Assembly (NCBI RefSeq): GCF_008642275.1
Contig: NZ_CP029189.1
Coordinates: forward strand, 434,001 to 498,000
From: Streptomyces venezuelae
Lineage (GTDB): Bacteria; Actinomycetota; Actinomycetes; Streptomycetales; Streptomycetaceae
Direction: 5' to 3'
Length of the DNA stretch: 64,000 bases
Of the stretch, positions 49,875-57,991 are shown piece by piece. The notes under the pieces are model-generated. The model had not been told where the DNA came from and did no database searches. It was given only the letters and a program-made list of their open reading frames with translations. Every line of letters starts with the position of its first letter. Position 1 is the first letter of the stretch. The position numbers and the translations under genes were made by a program.

Positions 49875-51854
49875 ATGACAGTACGCACGGGGGTCATCGG
49901 TGGGGCGAGCGGGGAAGCGCGGCCCGCACCGACCGCGTCGGGCACACCGACCGCGTCGGGCGGGCCCGAGAACACGGGCGGCCGGCCCGGGCCGGCCGGC
50001 GGCGCACCGACACGACGACGGCCCGGGGCGGCGACGGGCACGCTGACACGGCGACGGCTCGGGGCGGCGACGGGCACGCTGACACGGCGACGGCTCGGGG
50101 CGCGACTGCTCGCGCTGGGCGGGGTACTCGTCCTGCAGGCCGCGCTCCCGGGCTCCGCGGGCGCCGCGGGCGGTCCCGCCGAACGGCGCGCGCTCCAGGG
50201 GCTGCGGCTGCGGTACGGGTCGGCACGCCAGGCGGGCCTGCTGGAGCGGCACCTGGAGGGGGTCGCGGACGAGGCCCGGCGCTTCCTGGGCCCCTCCCCC
50301 GAACACCCCTACTACGCGGGGGCGGTGGTCCTCGCCGGCCGGGGCCGCACCATCGCCCTGCACCGGGCCATGGGGTACGCGGTCCGGTACGCGGAGTACG
50401 ACGGACGGACCGACCGGGTCCGGGAGTTCCCGGCGGCCGAGCGGATCGCGATGGCCGAGGACACCGTCTTCGACCTGGCCTCGCTGACCAAACTGTTCAC
50501 CTCCATCCTGGCGGTGCAGCAGATGGAGCGCGGGCGCCTGGAGCTGGAGGCTCCGGTGTGCCGGTACCTGCCGGAGTTCGTCGGGGGCGGCAAGGAGATC
50601 GTCACGGTCCGCCAGCTGCTGACGCACACCTCGGGGTTGCGCTCCTGGGCGCCCTTCTACCAGGAGTCCACGCGGGAGGGGCGGCTGAGGCTGCTGTGGT
50701 CGGTGCGGCCGCAGGAAACCCCCGGGACCGTCTACCGGTACTCCGACCTCAACCTCATCACGCTGCAACTGCTCCTGGAACGGATCACCGGTCGCACTCT
50801 GGACGTCCTGCTCCGGGACGAGATCACCGCTCCGCTCGGGATGCACCGCACGCGTTACAACCCACCGTTCTCCTGGCGCCGGGTCACCGCCGCCACCGAG
50901 GTGCAGCGCCCGCCCTGGTCCGGCCTGGACCGCGGGCTGGTCTGGGGCGAGGTCCACGACGAGAACGCCCACGCGCTCGGCGGCGTCGCGGGCCACGCCG
51001 GGGTCTTCGGCACCGCCTGGGATCTGGCCGTCCTCGCCCGCGCCCTCCTCGACGGCGGGGTCTACGCGGGCAGGCGCATCCTGCGCCCCGCCTCCGTCGA
51101 GCTGCTCTTCACCGACTACAACACGGCCTTCCCCGGCGACGACCACGGTCTCGGCTTCGAGCTCTACCAGCACTGGTACATGGGCGCCATGGCCACCCCG
51201 CACTCCGCCGGGCACACCGGCTTCACCGGCACCTCCCTGGTCCTCGACCCCTCCACCGACTCGTTCCTGATCCTGCTCGGCAACTCCGTCCACCCCGTAC
51301 GGACCTGGCGGGCCGGCAGCGCGCCACGGGTCGCCGTCGGCAACCGCTTCGCCCGGGCCGTCCCGGTCCGCACCCGGCACGGCGGCGCGGCCTGGTTCTC
51401 CGGCATCCAGCCGGGCGCCTCGGGCACCCTCACGCTGCCGCCGCTCGTCCCGGCGACAGCCGCCGCCCGGCTGCGCTGCGCCGTGTGGTGGGACACCGTG
51501 CCCGGTGAGGGCGCCCTGCACCTGGAGGCCTCCGCCGACGGGGAGCGCTGGGAGCCGCTGCCCTTCAGCACGCTCCGGTCCACCGGCGGTACGCCCGAGC
51601 AGTGGCCGCGGGGTTCCGTGAGCGGCTGGTCGGGCCGCGTCTGGCACCGCCTCGAAGCCCCCCTCACGGCCGCCTGGGCGGGGCGCGAGGTGCGACTGCG
51701 CTTCCGCCACACCGCGACCGGCCGCTACGTGGGGCGCGGGGTCTACGTGGACGTGGTCCGCGTGGCCGAACCGGGCCGCCTGCTCTTCGCGGAGGACCGC
51801 CCCGCCGACGCCGCCCGCATCGAAGCCATCGGCTGGACCCGGTCGCCGGACTGA
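49875..51854 (+). CDS. Secreted serine hydrolase, beta-lactamase/DD-peptidase fold, with duplicated Tat motif
   Basis: The ATG follows AGGAGGC by six bases; the product has 659 residues. A long N-terminal region contains three TRRR motifs, the last two from a perfect tandem repeat, leading into a Tat-like signal peptide (TRRRLGARLLALGGVLVLQA). Catalytic motifs are S203-LTK206 (SxxK), Y289-SD-like tyrosine motif, and H447-T-G. A C-terminal beta-sandwich of about 200 residues (GTLTLPPLVPATAAARLRCA, VRLRFRHTATGRYVGRGVYV) could bind carbohydrate or wall polymer. It is probably exported and cleaves an ester or peptide in the envelope. Substrate unknown. Confidence 0.87.
   Translation: MTVRTGVIGGASGEARPAPTASGTPTASGGPENTGGRPGPAGGAPTRRRPGAATGTLTRRRLGAATGTLTRRRLGARLLALGGVLVLQAALPGSAGAAGGPAERRALQGLRLRYGSARQAGLLERHLEGVADEARRFLGPSPEHPYYAGAVVLAGRGRTIALHRAMGYAVRYAEYDGRTDRVREFPAAERIAMAEDTVFDLASLTKLFTSILAVQQMERGRLELEAPVCRYLPEFVGGGKEIVTVRQLLTHTSGLRSWAPFYQESTREGRLRLLWSVRPQETPGTVYRYSDLNLITLQLLLERITGRTLDVLLRDEITAPLGMHRTRYNPPFSWRRVTAATEVQRPPWSGLDRGLVWGEVHDENAHALGGVAGHAGVFGTAWDLAVLARALLDGGVYAGRRILRPASVELLFTDYNTAFPGDDHGLGFELYQHWYMGAMATPHSAGHTGFTGTSLVLDPSTDSFLILLGNSVHPVRTWRAGSAPRVAVGNRFARAVPVRTRHGGAAWFSGIQPGASGTLTLPPLVPATAAARLRCAVWWDTVPGEGALHLEASADGERWEPLPFSTLRSTGGTPEQWPRGSVSGWSGRVWHRLEAPLTAAWAGREVRLRFRHTATGRYVGRGVYVDVVRVAEPGRLLFAEDRPADAARIEAIGWTRSPD
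50025..50096. repeat. Perfect 36-bp in-frame tandem duplication
   Basis: Units 50025-50060 and 50061-50096 are identical and each encodes GAATGTLTRRRL, so residues 51-62 and 63-74 of the hydrolase are the same. A third, related TRRRPGA precedes them. Confidence 0.9.
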
Positions 51855-51903
51855 ACTCCCCGACCGCCGCCACGGATCGGTGCTGTTCGAGAGTCCGGGC
51901 GGA

Positions 51904-52278
51904 TCAGTGCCGTACGAGACAGAAGGGGTGCCCCGCCGGGTCGGCGTAGACCCGCCAGCCACGCCCGTCCGAACCGTCGAGGAGCGTCCCCCCGGCCGCC
52001 AGCACCTCCTCCTGCGCCCGGTCCAGGTCCGGGACCCCGAGGTCCAAGTGGAACTGCTGGGGCCGGGTGGGGTCGGGCCAGCGCGGCGGCACGTGGTCCA
52101 GGGCCTGCTGGAAGGCGAGGACCAGGCCCGACGGGGTGTGGAGCGTCGCCCAGCTCTCGTCGAGCGACCAGCGCCGGTCCGGCTGGTTGACGGTCCCGCC
52201 CAGCAGGGACCGGTAGAACGCGGCGAGCGCCTGTGGCTCGGGGCAGTCCAGGACCACGCACTGAAGTTCGGCAATCAT
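51904..52278 (-). CDS. VOC family protein (glyoxalase-like)
   Basis: The 124-residue protein starts MIAELQCVVLDCPEPQALAA. FYRSLLGGTVNQPDRRWSLD, PQQFHLDLGVPDLDRAQEEV and WRVYADPAGHPFCLVRH are hallmarks of a single vicinal-oxygen-chelate unit of the glyoxalase/bleomycin-resistance type, probably active as a dimer. The metal ligands are not fully certain. It is followed upstream by the SLOG-like gene with 9 bp between, so the two may be cotranscribed. Substrate unknown. Confidence 0.87.
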   Translation of the reverse strand: MIAELQCVVLDCPEPQALAAFYRSLLGGTVNQPDRRWSLDESWATLHTPSGLVLAFQQALDHVPPRWPDPTRPQQFHLDLGVPDLDRAQEEVLAAGGTLLDGSDGRGWRVYADPAGHPFCLVRH

Positions 52279-52287
52279 GATCGAATC

Positions 52288-52815
52288 CTAGGTCGTGGGG
52301 CCGCCGGCTCCTCGTCGGCCGGGCCTGGCCAGTGGCTCCCGTGCGGCGCCGGCCGGCCAGACGACCTCCACCGGCAGTCCCTGCGCGCGAGCGGCCGCCA
52401 CGGCGTCGCCCGTCCCGCCCCGTCCGCCGCCCGGCCCTCCGTCCCAGACCGCGACCAGCAGCTCGGCCCGGCCGAGCAGCAGTCGGTTGGCCGCGGCGTA
52501 GGCGGCGGAACCCGCCCTCTGGTACGGCATGACCTTGACCTCGGAGGCCGCCCGGACGAGGCGGTCGAACGCGACGGTGTGCGGCCCCTCCGGCATCCGG
52601 GCGCGGTAGTCGGCCGAGGGGAGCACCGCGACCAGCCGTCCGCCCAGCGCGAGAACGGCGTCCCCGAAGACCGTGTCCGCGCCGGCGGCCAGGCAGGACA
52701 CCCCGGTGAGCTCCGCGGCCGGGTGGCGGGCGAGCAGCGGGAGCAGCGCCTCCGCGACGAGGGGAAGGGTCGCCGCGGTGAGGTTCACATGGCCCGTCAC
52801 CGCGATGGTCGCCAT
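52288..52815 (-). CDS. SLOG-like nucleotide-binding protein
   Basis: The 175-residue product begins MATIAVTGHVNLTAATLPLV at an ATG with GGGA seven bases upstream. A Rossmann-like alternation (GVSCLAAGADTVFGDAVLAL, GGRLVAVLPSADYRARM, ANRLLLGRAELLVAVWDGGP) with the early TGH and the GAD motif matches SLOG/YpsA/DprA-related folds that bind nucleotides or nucleotide-derived ligands. The C-terminal GRGGTGDAVAAARAQGLPVE is typical too. No effector domain is attached. It precedes the VOC gene and could be in one transcript with it. Confidence 0.75.
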   Translation of the reverse strand: MATIAVTGHVNLTAATLPLVAEALLPLLARHPAAELTGVSCLAAGADTVFGDAVLALGGRLVAVLPSADYRARMPEGPHTVAFDRLVRAASEVKVMPYQRAGSAAYAAANRLLLGRAELLVAVWDGGPGGGRGGTGDAVAAARAQGLPVEVVWPAGAAREPLARPGRRGAGGPTT

Positions 52816-52935
52816 GGCATCCCTGCTCCACGTCGTAGGACCGTCATCGAGGCCGCCGGGCGGCGACGCCCCCATCATGCCGTCCGGAACGGCCCCGGTC
52901 ACGGAACGGGCCGCCGGGCAGCGTCCGGCCGAAAA

Positions 52936-52958
52936 CGGGCCCGGGTGTTCCGGGCCCG
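52936..52958 (-). terminator. Intrinsic terminator after the Tat lipoprotein hydrolase gene
   Basis: A perfect 9-bp stem CGGGCCCGG/CCGGGCCCG around GTGTT is followed on the minus strand by TTTTC. It lies 4 bases past the stop at 52962 and should end the hydrolase transcript. Confidence 0.75.
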
Positions 52959-52961
52959 CCC

Positions 52962-54365
52962 TCAGCGGTTCAGGAGCGTCTGCTGGAGCCAGTCGAAGAC
53001 GACCTCGCAGTGCAGCTGCGGGGCCATGGGGGAACAGTGCAGCTGCGCGCCCTGGGCCGCCGTCAGTTTCAGGTAGTCCCTGGGCGAGGTGAGGGCGTCG
53101 TACATGCGGCGCGGCTGGCCGGGGTAGAACTGCTCGCCCTCGTAGTCCAGCACCAGGGTGGGTGCCTTGATGCGGCCGACCACATCGGTGATCGACAGGG
53201 CCTGGATCCGGGTGGCGGGGGTGTAGAAGTCGGTGAACAGCTTTCCCTGACGGGCTTCGAGCATCGCGGGGATGGAGAACGGTTCGAAGCGCTTCTTCAT
53301 CACGTCGGCCGCGTCCGGCGGCAGTTCGGGGACGACCTCCTTGTTCCAGATGTCGTTCGTCTCCTGCTGGTCGGGGGTGAGGATCTTGCGGATCTCGGGC
53401 GGGAATCCCAGCCACGGCTCCACACACCCCGGCATGGCCACCAGCGCGGCGATCCGGGTCTCGAACGCCGCCGCCCTCGGGGCGAGGTCCCCGGCCATGC
53501 TCAGACCCGTGAGGGCGATCTTGCCCGGGTCCACGTCGGGCCGGGCCGACAGCCAGTCGACGAGGGGGGTGACGACCTTCTCCCAGGTGGGCGTGAAGAC
53601 GACCTGGTCCACGAAGAGCAGCTGCCCCTGGCCCGGCCCGTCGTAGACGAGCGCGTTCCAGCCCCGGTCCAGCGCAGCCGGGACCCCGTAGGTCCACATG
53701 TCCACGTTCTGGCCGTCGCTGCCGTTGGTCAGGATCACCGTGGGGCGCGGGGTGTTGGAGGTGTCGGGGCGGAAGAACCACACGGGCAGGGGTGTGGTGC
53801 CGTACGGCACGTTCGCCTTCACCGGCGCGGGCTCGCACAGGCCGCAGAAGGTGTCCCAGGCCGCGCGCCCCGCCTTGTACAGCTGCTCCTCGCTGCCCGG
53901 GTCGTCGGAGCCGAGGACGAAGAACAGTGCCTGGCCGTAGTACTGGGCGGCGCGCAGCGCCCGGAACCGCTTGGTCTGGCTGTCGGCCGGGGCGCCCGGT
54001 GGTGCCTTCAGGAGCTGGTCGCCGAGTGCGCGGAAGGTCTGTACGTAGGTCTGCGCGGTCGTACCCGCGCCGTTGATCGTGTTCACCGCGGTGAGGACCT
54101 CGCCGACCTCGGCGGCGCCCGCGCCCGAGGCGCCGAGCGCGAGGAGGCCGTTGAAGTTGTACGCCGGGTCCTTGAACAGCGTCATCGCGCCCGGGGTGAG
54201 GCCGCCCGCGGCCGCGGTGGGTGGGGCGGAACTGCTGGACTCCGCCGCCGGGGCACCCGGGGCGCCGCCGCGGGTGCAGCCCGCCACGAGGGCGGCACCC
54301 GCCCCCGCGGTGAGGAGGGCACGGCGGGTGGGGCCGGAGGGCTGGTCACCGGATATGCGGTTCAT
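52962..54365 (-). CDS. Alpha/beta hydrolase-fold lipoprotein (Tat signal)
   Basis: From the ATG at 54365 the product has 467 residues. A twin-arginine signal ends in a lipobox (TRRALLTAGAGAALVAGCTR), so it is probably an exported lipoprotein. The hydrolase core shows PRPTVILTNGSDGQNVDMWT, GWNALVYDGPGQGQLLFVDQ, the nucleophile elbow IALTGLSMAGDLAPRAAAFE and late PTLVLDYEGEQFYPGQ and QLHCEVVFDWLQ, with Ser, Asp/Glu and His candidates. The resemblance is to peptidase S9/dienelactone-type esterases. The ribosome-binding site is weak. Substrate unknown. Confidence 0.83.
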   Translation of the reverse strand: MNRISGDQPSGPTRRALLTAGAGAALVAGCTRGGAPGAPAAESSSSAPPTAAAGGLTPGAMTLFKDPAYNFNGLLALGASGAGAAEVGEVLTAVNTINGAGTTAQTYVQTFRALGDQLLKAPPGAPADSQTKRFRALRAAQYYGQALFFVLGSDDPGSEEQLYKAGRAAWDTFCGLCEPAPVKANVPYGTTPLPVWFFRPDTSNTPRPTVILTNGSDGQNVDMWTYGVPAALDRGWNALVYDGPGQGQLLFVDQVVFTPTWEKVVTPLVDWLSARPDVDPGKIALTGLSMAGDLAPRAAAFETRIAALVAMPGCVEPWLGFPPEIRKILTPDQQETNDIWNKEVVPELPPDAADVMKKRFEPFSIPAMLEARQGKLFTDFYTPATRIQALSITDVVGRIKAPTLVLDYEGEQFYPGQPRRMYDALTSPRDYLKLTAAQGAQLHCSPMAPQLHCEVVFDWLQQTLLNR

Positions 54366-54731
54366 GCCATCGGAACGTAGCCCCGACACGGTACGGCGAC
54401 CTCCCGTGCCGTCCGCTGCGAAGGGGGCGCGGCCCCCGGTCCCGGCGTCGGCGAGCCATCGAACCGGCAGGTCACAGCCTTGTGTCCCGGCCTGTCGGTG
54501 CCTGTGCGCGGACGCCGCCCGCCTTGCGCCGGTCGGGGGACACGGCTCCCGGCGCAGGCTCGCCATCCCCTGTCGGCCCGGAACGTCCTACGCTGAAAAG
54601 CGGCGGCCGAACCGGCGAGCGGCCTGCGGCCGCCTGTGGGCACCTGCCCCTCCCCCACTGTGCAGGTGCCCACCTCGGGCTTCCCGCGGCGCTGCGCCGG
54701 CCTGATCCGCAGGGCTCCGGAGCCCTGCGGA
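54366..54731. other. Gene-free interval with two hairpins
   Basis: The 366 bp between the hydrolase start and the TetR stop contain a 12-bp stem-loop at 54636-54673 and a 44-bp palindrome at 54697-54740. No small gene is supported; the hydrolase promoter must be here. Confidence 0.55.
54636..54673. terminator. 12-bp hairpin downstream of the TetR gene
   Basis: GTGGGCACCTGC pairs perfectly with GCAGGTGCCCAC (54662-54673) around a 14-nt loop. It lies just after the large palindrome on the TetR transcript and may act with it to end transcription. Confidence 0.5.
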
Positions 54732-54740
54732 TCAGGCCGG
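54697..54740. terminator. 44-bp perfect palindrome covering the TetR stop codon
   Basis: Each 22-bp half is the exact complement of the other with no spacer; the centre is CTCCGGAG. It includes the TGA (54732-54734) and last codons of the TetR gene. It is a likely strong bidirectional terminator, but it is unusually long and unspaced. Confidence 0.6.
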
Positions 54741-55391
54741 ACGGGCGAGGACCGCGTCGAGCATCCGCCGGGTGACGGAGGTGAGTTCGGCGAGGTCCGG
54801 GGCCGGACGGGAACGGGCGAGGGCGCCGGCCAGCCGGTCGTAGAGCAGCCCGTCCGTCCAGGCGACCAGCAGTTCGGCGGCCTCCTCGGGCCGCTGCGCG
54901 CCCAGGGCGGCGAGGATGCCCGAGGCCCGGACCCGGGCCCCCCGGCCGGCCCGGTGGAAGTCCGCCTCCAGTTCGGGGTTGCGGGCCGCTTCGAGGCTGA
55001 GTTCGAAGCGGGCCAGCTGACGCGCGCGGCCCACCGTCAGCCAGCGGTGCAGCAGCCCGCCGAGCGCGGCCGCGGCCGCCTCCCGGCCCCTTTCCAGGTC
55101 CCGCTCCAGGTCCCTGTCCAGGTCCGCAGGCGGCCCCCCGGGCGCGAGGGGGCCCCCGAGGTCGCCGACGTCGTCCAGATCCAGCTCGGCCAGCCGCTGG
55201 TAGCAGGCCCCGATCAGCGCCGTCCTCGTACGGAAGTAGTACGAGGTGCTGCCGGCCGGCAGCCCGGCCGCGCCGTCGACCGCCCGGTGGGTCAGGCCCC
55301 GGAGCCCGGTGGCGGCCACGAGGTCGATGGCGATGTCGGCGATCAGCGTTCTGCGGTCCGCCGCGGGCGGGCTCTTGCGAGGGGTGGACAT
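54732..55391 (-). CDS. TetR family regulator of the adjacent FAD monooxygenase
   Basis: The 219-residue protein has the TetR HTH in LIADIAIDLVAATGLRGLTH, RAVDGAAGLPAGSTSYYFR at about 18-55, and a helical C-terminal domain containing an RDLERDLERG repeat. It is divergent from an FAD-dependent monooxygenase gene, and two near-identical palindromes lie between them. That layout is typical of a repressor that controls the monooxygenase and itself, released by a substrate of the enzyme (inference). The last codons are part of a large palindrome. Confidence 0.92.
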   Translation of the reverse strand: MSTPRKSPPAADRRTLIADIAIDLVAATGLRGLTHRAVDGAAGLPAGSTSYYFRTRTALIGACYQRLAELDLDDVGDLGGPLAPGGPPADLDRDLERDLERGREAAAAALGGLLHRWLTVGRARQLARFELSLEAARNPELEADFHRAGRGARVRASGILAALGAQRPEEAAELLVAWTDGLLYDRLAGALARSRPAPDLAELTSVTRRMLDAVLARPA

Positions 55392-55397
55392 CGGCCC

Positions 55398-55415
55398 ACT
55401 CTACAGCTGTAGAGT
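55398..55415. promoter_or_regulatory. TetR operator 1: ACTCTACAGCTGTAGAGT
   Basis: A perfect 18-bp palindrome 7 bp upstream of the TetR start. It is the better of two copies and would block the TetR promoter when bound. Confidence 0.8.
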
Positions 55416-55426
55416 GACTGCAACGG

Positions 55427-55443
55427 ACTCTACAGATGTAGAG
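55427..55443. promoter_or_regulatory. TetR operator 2: CTCTACAGATGTAGAG
   Basis: It differs from operator 1 at the centre only, 29 bp centre to centre, and lies 47 bp upstream of the monooxygenase start. Paired sites suggest cooperative binding or separate control of the two promoters. Confidence 0.75.
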
Positions 55444-55489
55444 GATCCGGCCGCAGGAGTACCGAGGAAGAGGAAGCGGGGGACTCGTC

Positions 55490-56698
55490 ATGTCTGCAGT
55501 TCAGCGTCACGCGGTCGTGGCAGGCGCGGGGATCGGCGGGCTCGCCGCGGCCCTGGCCCTGCACCGCCACGGCTGGCGGGTCACCGTCTGCGAGCGGGCG
55601 GCCGGGCCGACCGCGGTCGGCGCCGGGATCGTGCTCGCCCCCAACGCCCTGCGTGCCTTCGACACCCTCGGCTTCGACGTCACGCGCGCGGCGGGCCGCG
55701 CTCTGCCCGCCGCGATGGGCCTGCGCCGCCCGGACGGCCGCTGGCTCAGCCGAGCCGACACCGCCGCCCTGGCCGCCCGCTTCGGCGGCCCGCCGCTCGC
55801 CCTGCACCGCTCGGCCCTCGCCGAAGCCCTGGCCGCCGCCCTCCCCGCCACGGCGATCCGCTACGGCGCCGCCGTCACCTCCGTCGACGACGCCGACGGC
55901 TCCCCCGTGGTCCGCACCGACGCCGGCGACCTGGACGGCGCCGATCTCGTCATCGCCGCCGACGGCATCCACAGCCCGCTGCGCCGCCAGTACTTCCCCG
56001 GCCATCCCGGCCTGCACCACAGCGGCGAGACCGCCTGGCGCACGGTCCTGCCGGCCGCCGCGCACCCCACCGGGGCGGCGACCGCCGAGACCTGGGGCCG
56101 CGGCGAGCGCTTCGGCGTGGTCCCGCTCGCCGACGGCAGGACCTACCTCTACGCCACCGCCGTCGCCCCGGAGGGATACCGCCCCGCCGACGTCCGCGCC
56201 GAACTCCTGCGCCGCTACGGCACCTGGCACGACCCGATCCCGGCCCTGCTGGAGCGGATCGATCCGGCGGCCGTGCTCCAGCACGACCTCTACGACCTGG
56301 CCGGTCCGCTCCCCCGCTTCCACCACGGGCGCCTGGCCTGGCTCGGAGACGCCGCCCACGCCATGACCCCCAACCTCGGGCAGGGCGGCTGCCAGGCCGT
56401 CGAGGACGCGGCGGTCCTCGGCCGTCTGCTGGCGGGCACCCGCGCCGAGGACGTCCCGGCCGCCCTCGCCGCCTACAGCGCCGCCCGCTGCGCGCGCACC
56501 GACGCCATCCGCGTCCGCGCCCGCCGGGCGGGCCGGGTCGCCGCCCTCTCCCACCCCCTCGCAGTGGCCGTCCGCGACCTCGCCGTCCGCGCCACCCCGG
56601 CCCGGGTCACGGACCGGGCCATGGCTGCACTGTTCGACGGATTCACGCTCCCGGAGGGAACGGAAACCGTGCCCTCGGGTGTTTCCACTCGTTGGTGA
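55490..56698 (+). CDS. FAD-dependent monooxygenase
   Basis: The 402-residue protein carries the dinucleotide-binding VVAGAGIGGLAAALALHRHG, the DG-type motif ADLVIAADGIHSPLRRQYFP and WLGDAAHAMTPNLGQGGCQA-VEDA, the group A flavoprotein hydroxylase pattern. It would use NAD(P)H and O2 to hydroxylate an aromatic or similar small molecule. Length and motifs fit salicylate-hydroxylase-like enzymes. Divergent TetR gene and twin operators suggest substrate induction. A Ddn-like gene follows 54 bp later on the same strand and may be cotranscribed. Confidence 0.92.
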   Translation: MSAVQRHAVVAGAGIGGLAAALALHRHGWRVTVCERAAGPTAVGAGIVLAPNALRAFDTLGFDVTRAAGRALPAAMGLRRPDGRWLSRADTAALAARFGGPPLALHRSALAEALAAALPATAIRYGAAVTSVDDADGSPVVRTDAGDLDGADLVIAADGIHSPLRRQYFPGHPGLHHSGETAWRTVLPAAAHPTGAATAETWGRGERFGVVPLADGRTYLYATAVAPEGYRPADVRAELLRRYGTWHDPIPALLERIDPAAVLQHDLYDLAGPLPRFHHGRLAWLGDAAHAMTPNLGQGGCQAVEDAAVLGRLLAGTRAEDVPAALAAYSAARCARTDAIRVRARRAGRVAALSHPLAVAVRDLAVRATPARVTDRAMAALFDGFTLPEGTETVPSGVSTRW

Positions 56699-56752
56699 GG
56701 TTCGCTGACTGTGATGACTGTGCTGATCCGATGCGAAGGCAGGCGGAGTGAC

Positions 56753-57202
56753 ATGACGACCGACATCGACTGGGACAACCCGACCGACCCCAGGGAGGGC
56801 ACCTGGCAGCTGGACCACGTCAAGCTCTACGCGGGCTCGGGCGGCTCCGAGGGCCAGTACTGGAACGGCACCCAGACCCTGCTGCTGACCACCCTGGGCC
56901 GGGTCTCGGGCAAGCCCGTACGGACCCCGCTCATCTACGGCGAGGCCGAAGGCGCCTACCTGGTCGTCGCGTCCAAGGGCGGCGACCCCGAGCACCCGCT
57001 CTGGTACCGGAACCTCTCCGAGCACCCCACGGTCCGTGTCCAGGTCGGCCCGAAGATCATGCAGGGCACCGCCCGTACCGCCACCCCCGAGGAACGCGCG
57101 GCGTACTGGCCGGTGATGGTCGGGCACTGGCCCGCGTACGACGAGTACCAGGCCAAGACGGACCGCGAGATCCCGATCGTCGTCATCGAACCCGCCGGAT
57201 GA
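56753..57202 (+). CDS. Nitroreductase/deazaflavin (F420)-dependent oxidoreductase, Ddn-like
   Basis: The ATG at 56753 has GGCGGAG upstream and gives 149 residues. LLLTTLGRVSGKPVRTPLIY and DPEHPLWYRNLSEHPTVRVQ are the conserved blocks of the DUF385/Ddn split-barrel family, which binds F420. Mycobacterial Ddn reduces nitro- and quinone-type compounds; the native substrate here is unknown. The C-terminal PAYDEYQAKTDREIPIVVIE is complete. It is downstream of the FAD monooxygenase. Confidence 0.9.
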   Translation: MTTDIDWDNPTDPREGTWQLDHVKLYAGSGGSEGQYWNGTQTLLLTTLGRVSGKPVRTPLIYGEAEGAYLVVASKGGDPEHPLWYRNLSEHPTVRVQVGPKIMQGTARTATPEERAAYWPVMVGHWPAYDEYQAKTDREIPIVVIEPAG

Positions 57203-57224
57203 CCACCGCGGCCCGGTGGTCCGA

Positions 57225-57254
57225 GGGCCGGCGGGAGTCTCCTCCCGACGGCCC
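57225..57254. terminator. Hairpin between convergent genes
   Basis: GGGCCG and CGGGAG pair with CTCCCG and CGGCCC around loop TCTC with one mismatch. It lies 22 bp after the Ddn-like stop and 12 bp before the end of the opposite gene, so it may serve both. Confidence 0.55.
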
Positions 57255-57266
57255 GTCCGGCGCGCG

Positions 57267-57674
57267 TCAGATGGAGCCGACCACCTTGCGCGGGGTGACG
57301 CGGACGACGACGCGCTGGGCGTCGTCCTTCGACGCCGGGTTGAAGTCCGAGTAGTCCTTGCCCGTGTACTTGCGCGACAGCGCGTCGATCAGCTCGTACC
57401 CGCCCTCCGTGGTCAGTTCGGCGGTGCCGCGGACCTCGGCGTAGGTGTAGGGCGCGTCCGCCGGGTTGATCATGACCGTGATCCGCGGGTCCGCGCGCAG
57501 GTTCTTCTCCTTGCGGCGGCCGACCGTCGTGGAGACGAGCAGGTCGTCGCCGTCCCGGGTGAGCCAGGTGATCGACAGCTGCGGGCTGCCGTCGGGCTGG
57601 ATCGTGGCCACGGTCGCGAAGACCGGGCTGTCGTCGATGAGGTTCTTCAGGTCGTCGGAGAGTGCGGCGGACAC
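57267..57674 (-). CDS. PPOX class F420-dependent oxidoreductase
   Basis: A GTG start (VSAALSDDLKNLIDDSPVFA) with AAGGAA upstream gives 135 residues. VFATVATIQPDGSPQLSITW, LLVSTTVGRRKEKNLRADPR and ITVMINPADAPYTYAEVRGT are the split-beta-barrel signature of pyridoxamine-5-phosphate-oxidase-like F420/FMN proteins. It probably reduces an unsaturated or aldehyde compound with F420H2. No operon partner is close; the 317 bp upstream contain no gene. Confidence 0.9.
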   Translation of the reverse strand: MSAALSDDLKNLIDDSPVFATVATIQPDGSPQLSITWLTRDGDDLLVSTTVGRRKEKNLRADPRITVMINPADAPYTYAEVRGTAELTTEGGYELIDALSRKYTGKDYSDFNPASKDDAQRVVVRVTPRKVVGSI

Positions 57675-57991
57675 GGGGCGGTTCCTTCCCTCGGCTGGCT
57701 GCCGTCCCCCGGCCGACTGGCCTCGGAGGGGACCGGCAACGGACAGCCTGCAAAACCGCTGCCGCCCCGGGCAAGCTCCGCCACCCCGTGCCGCACCGCG
57801 CGCCGCGGCGCCGCGGGCCCCGGATCCCCGGTGGTGGCCGGGCCGCGGCGCCCGACCCGGCGGGCGGACGCGTACCCACGATCCACCCGTCCGGCCGAGC
57901 GCGGTCGCACCGCACCCGGATCCTGCCGGACCCGCGACGCCCGGCACCGCGCCCTGATCCGCCCTGGTCCCCCCGATCGGCAGGACACGTC
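57675..57991. other. Gene-free interval of 317 bp
   Basis: It separates the CrtI-like gene from the PPOX gene, both on the minus strand, and should hold the PPOX promoter. I see no convincing promoter, repeat or small gene beyond a short AGGAC-AC-GTCCT dyad touching the CrtI-like stop. Confidence 0.5.
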
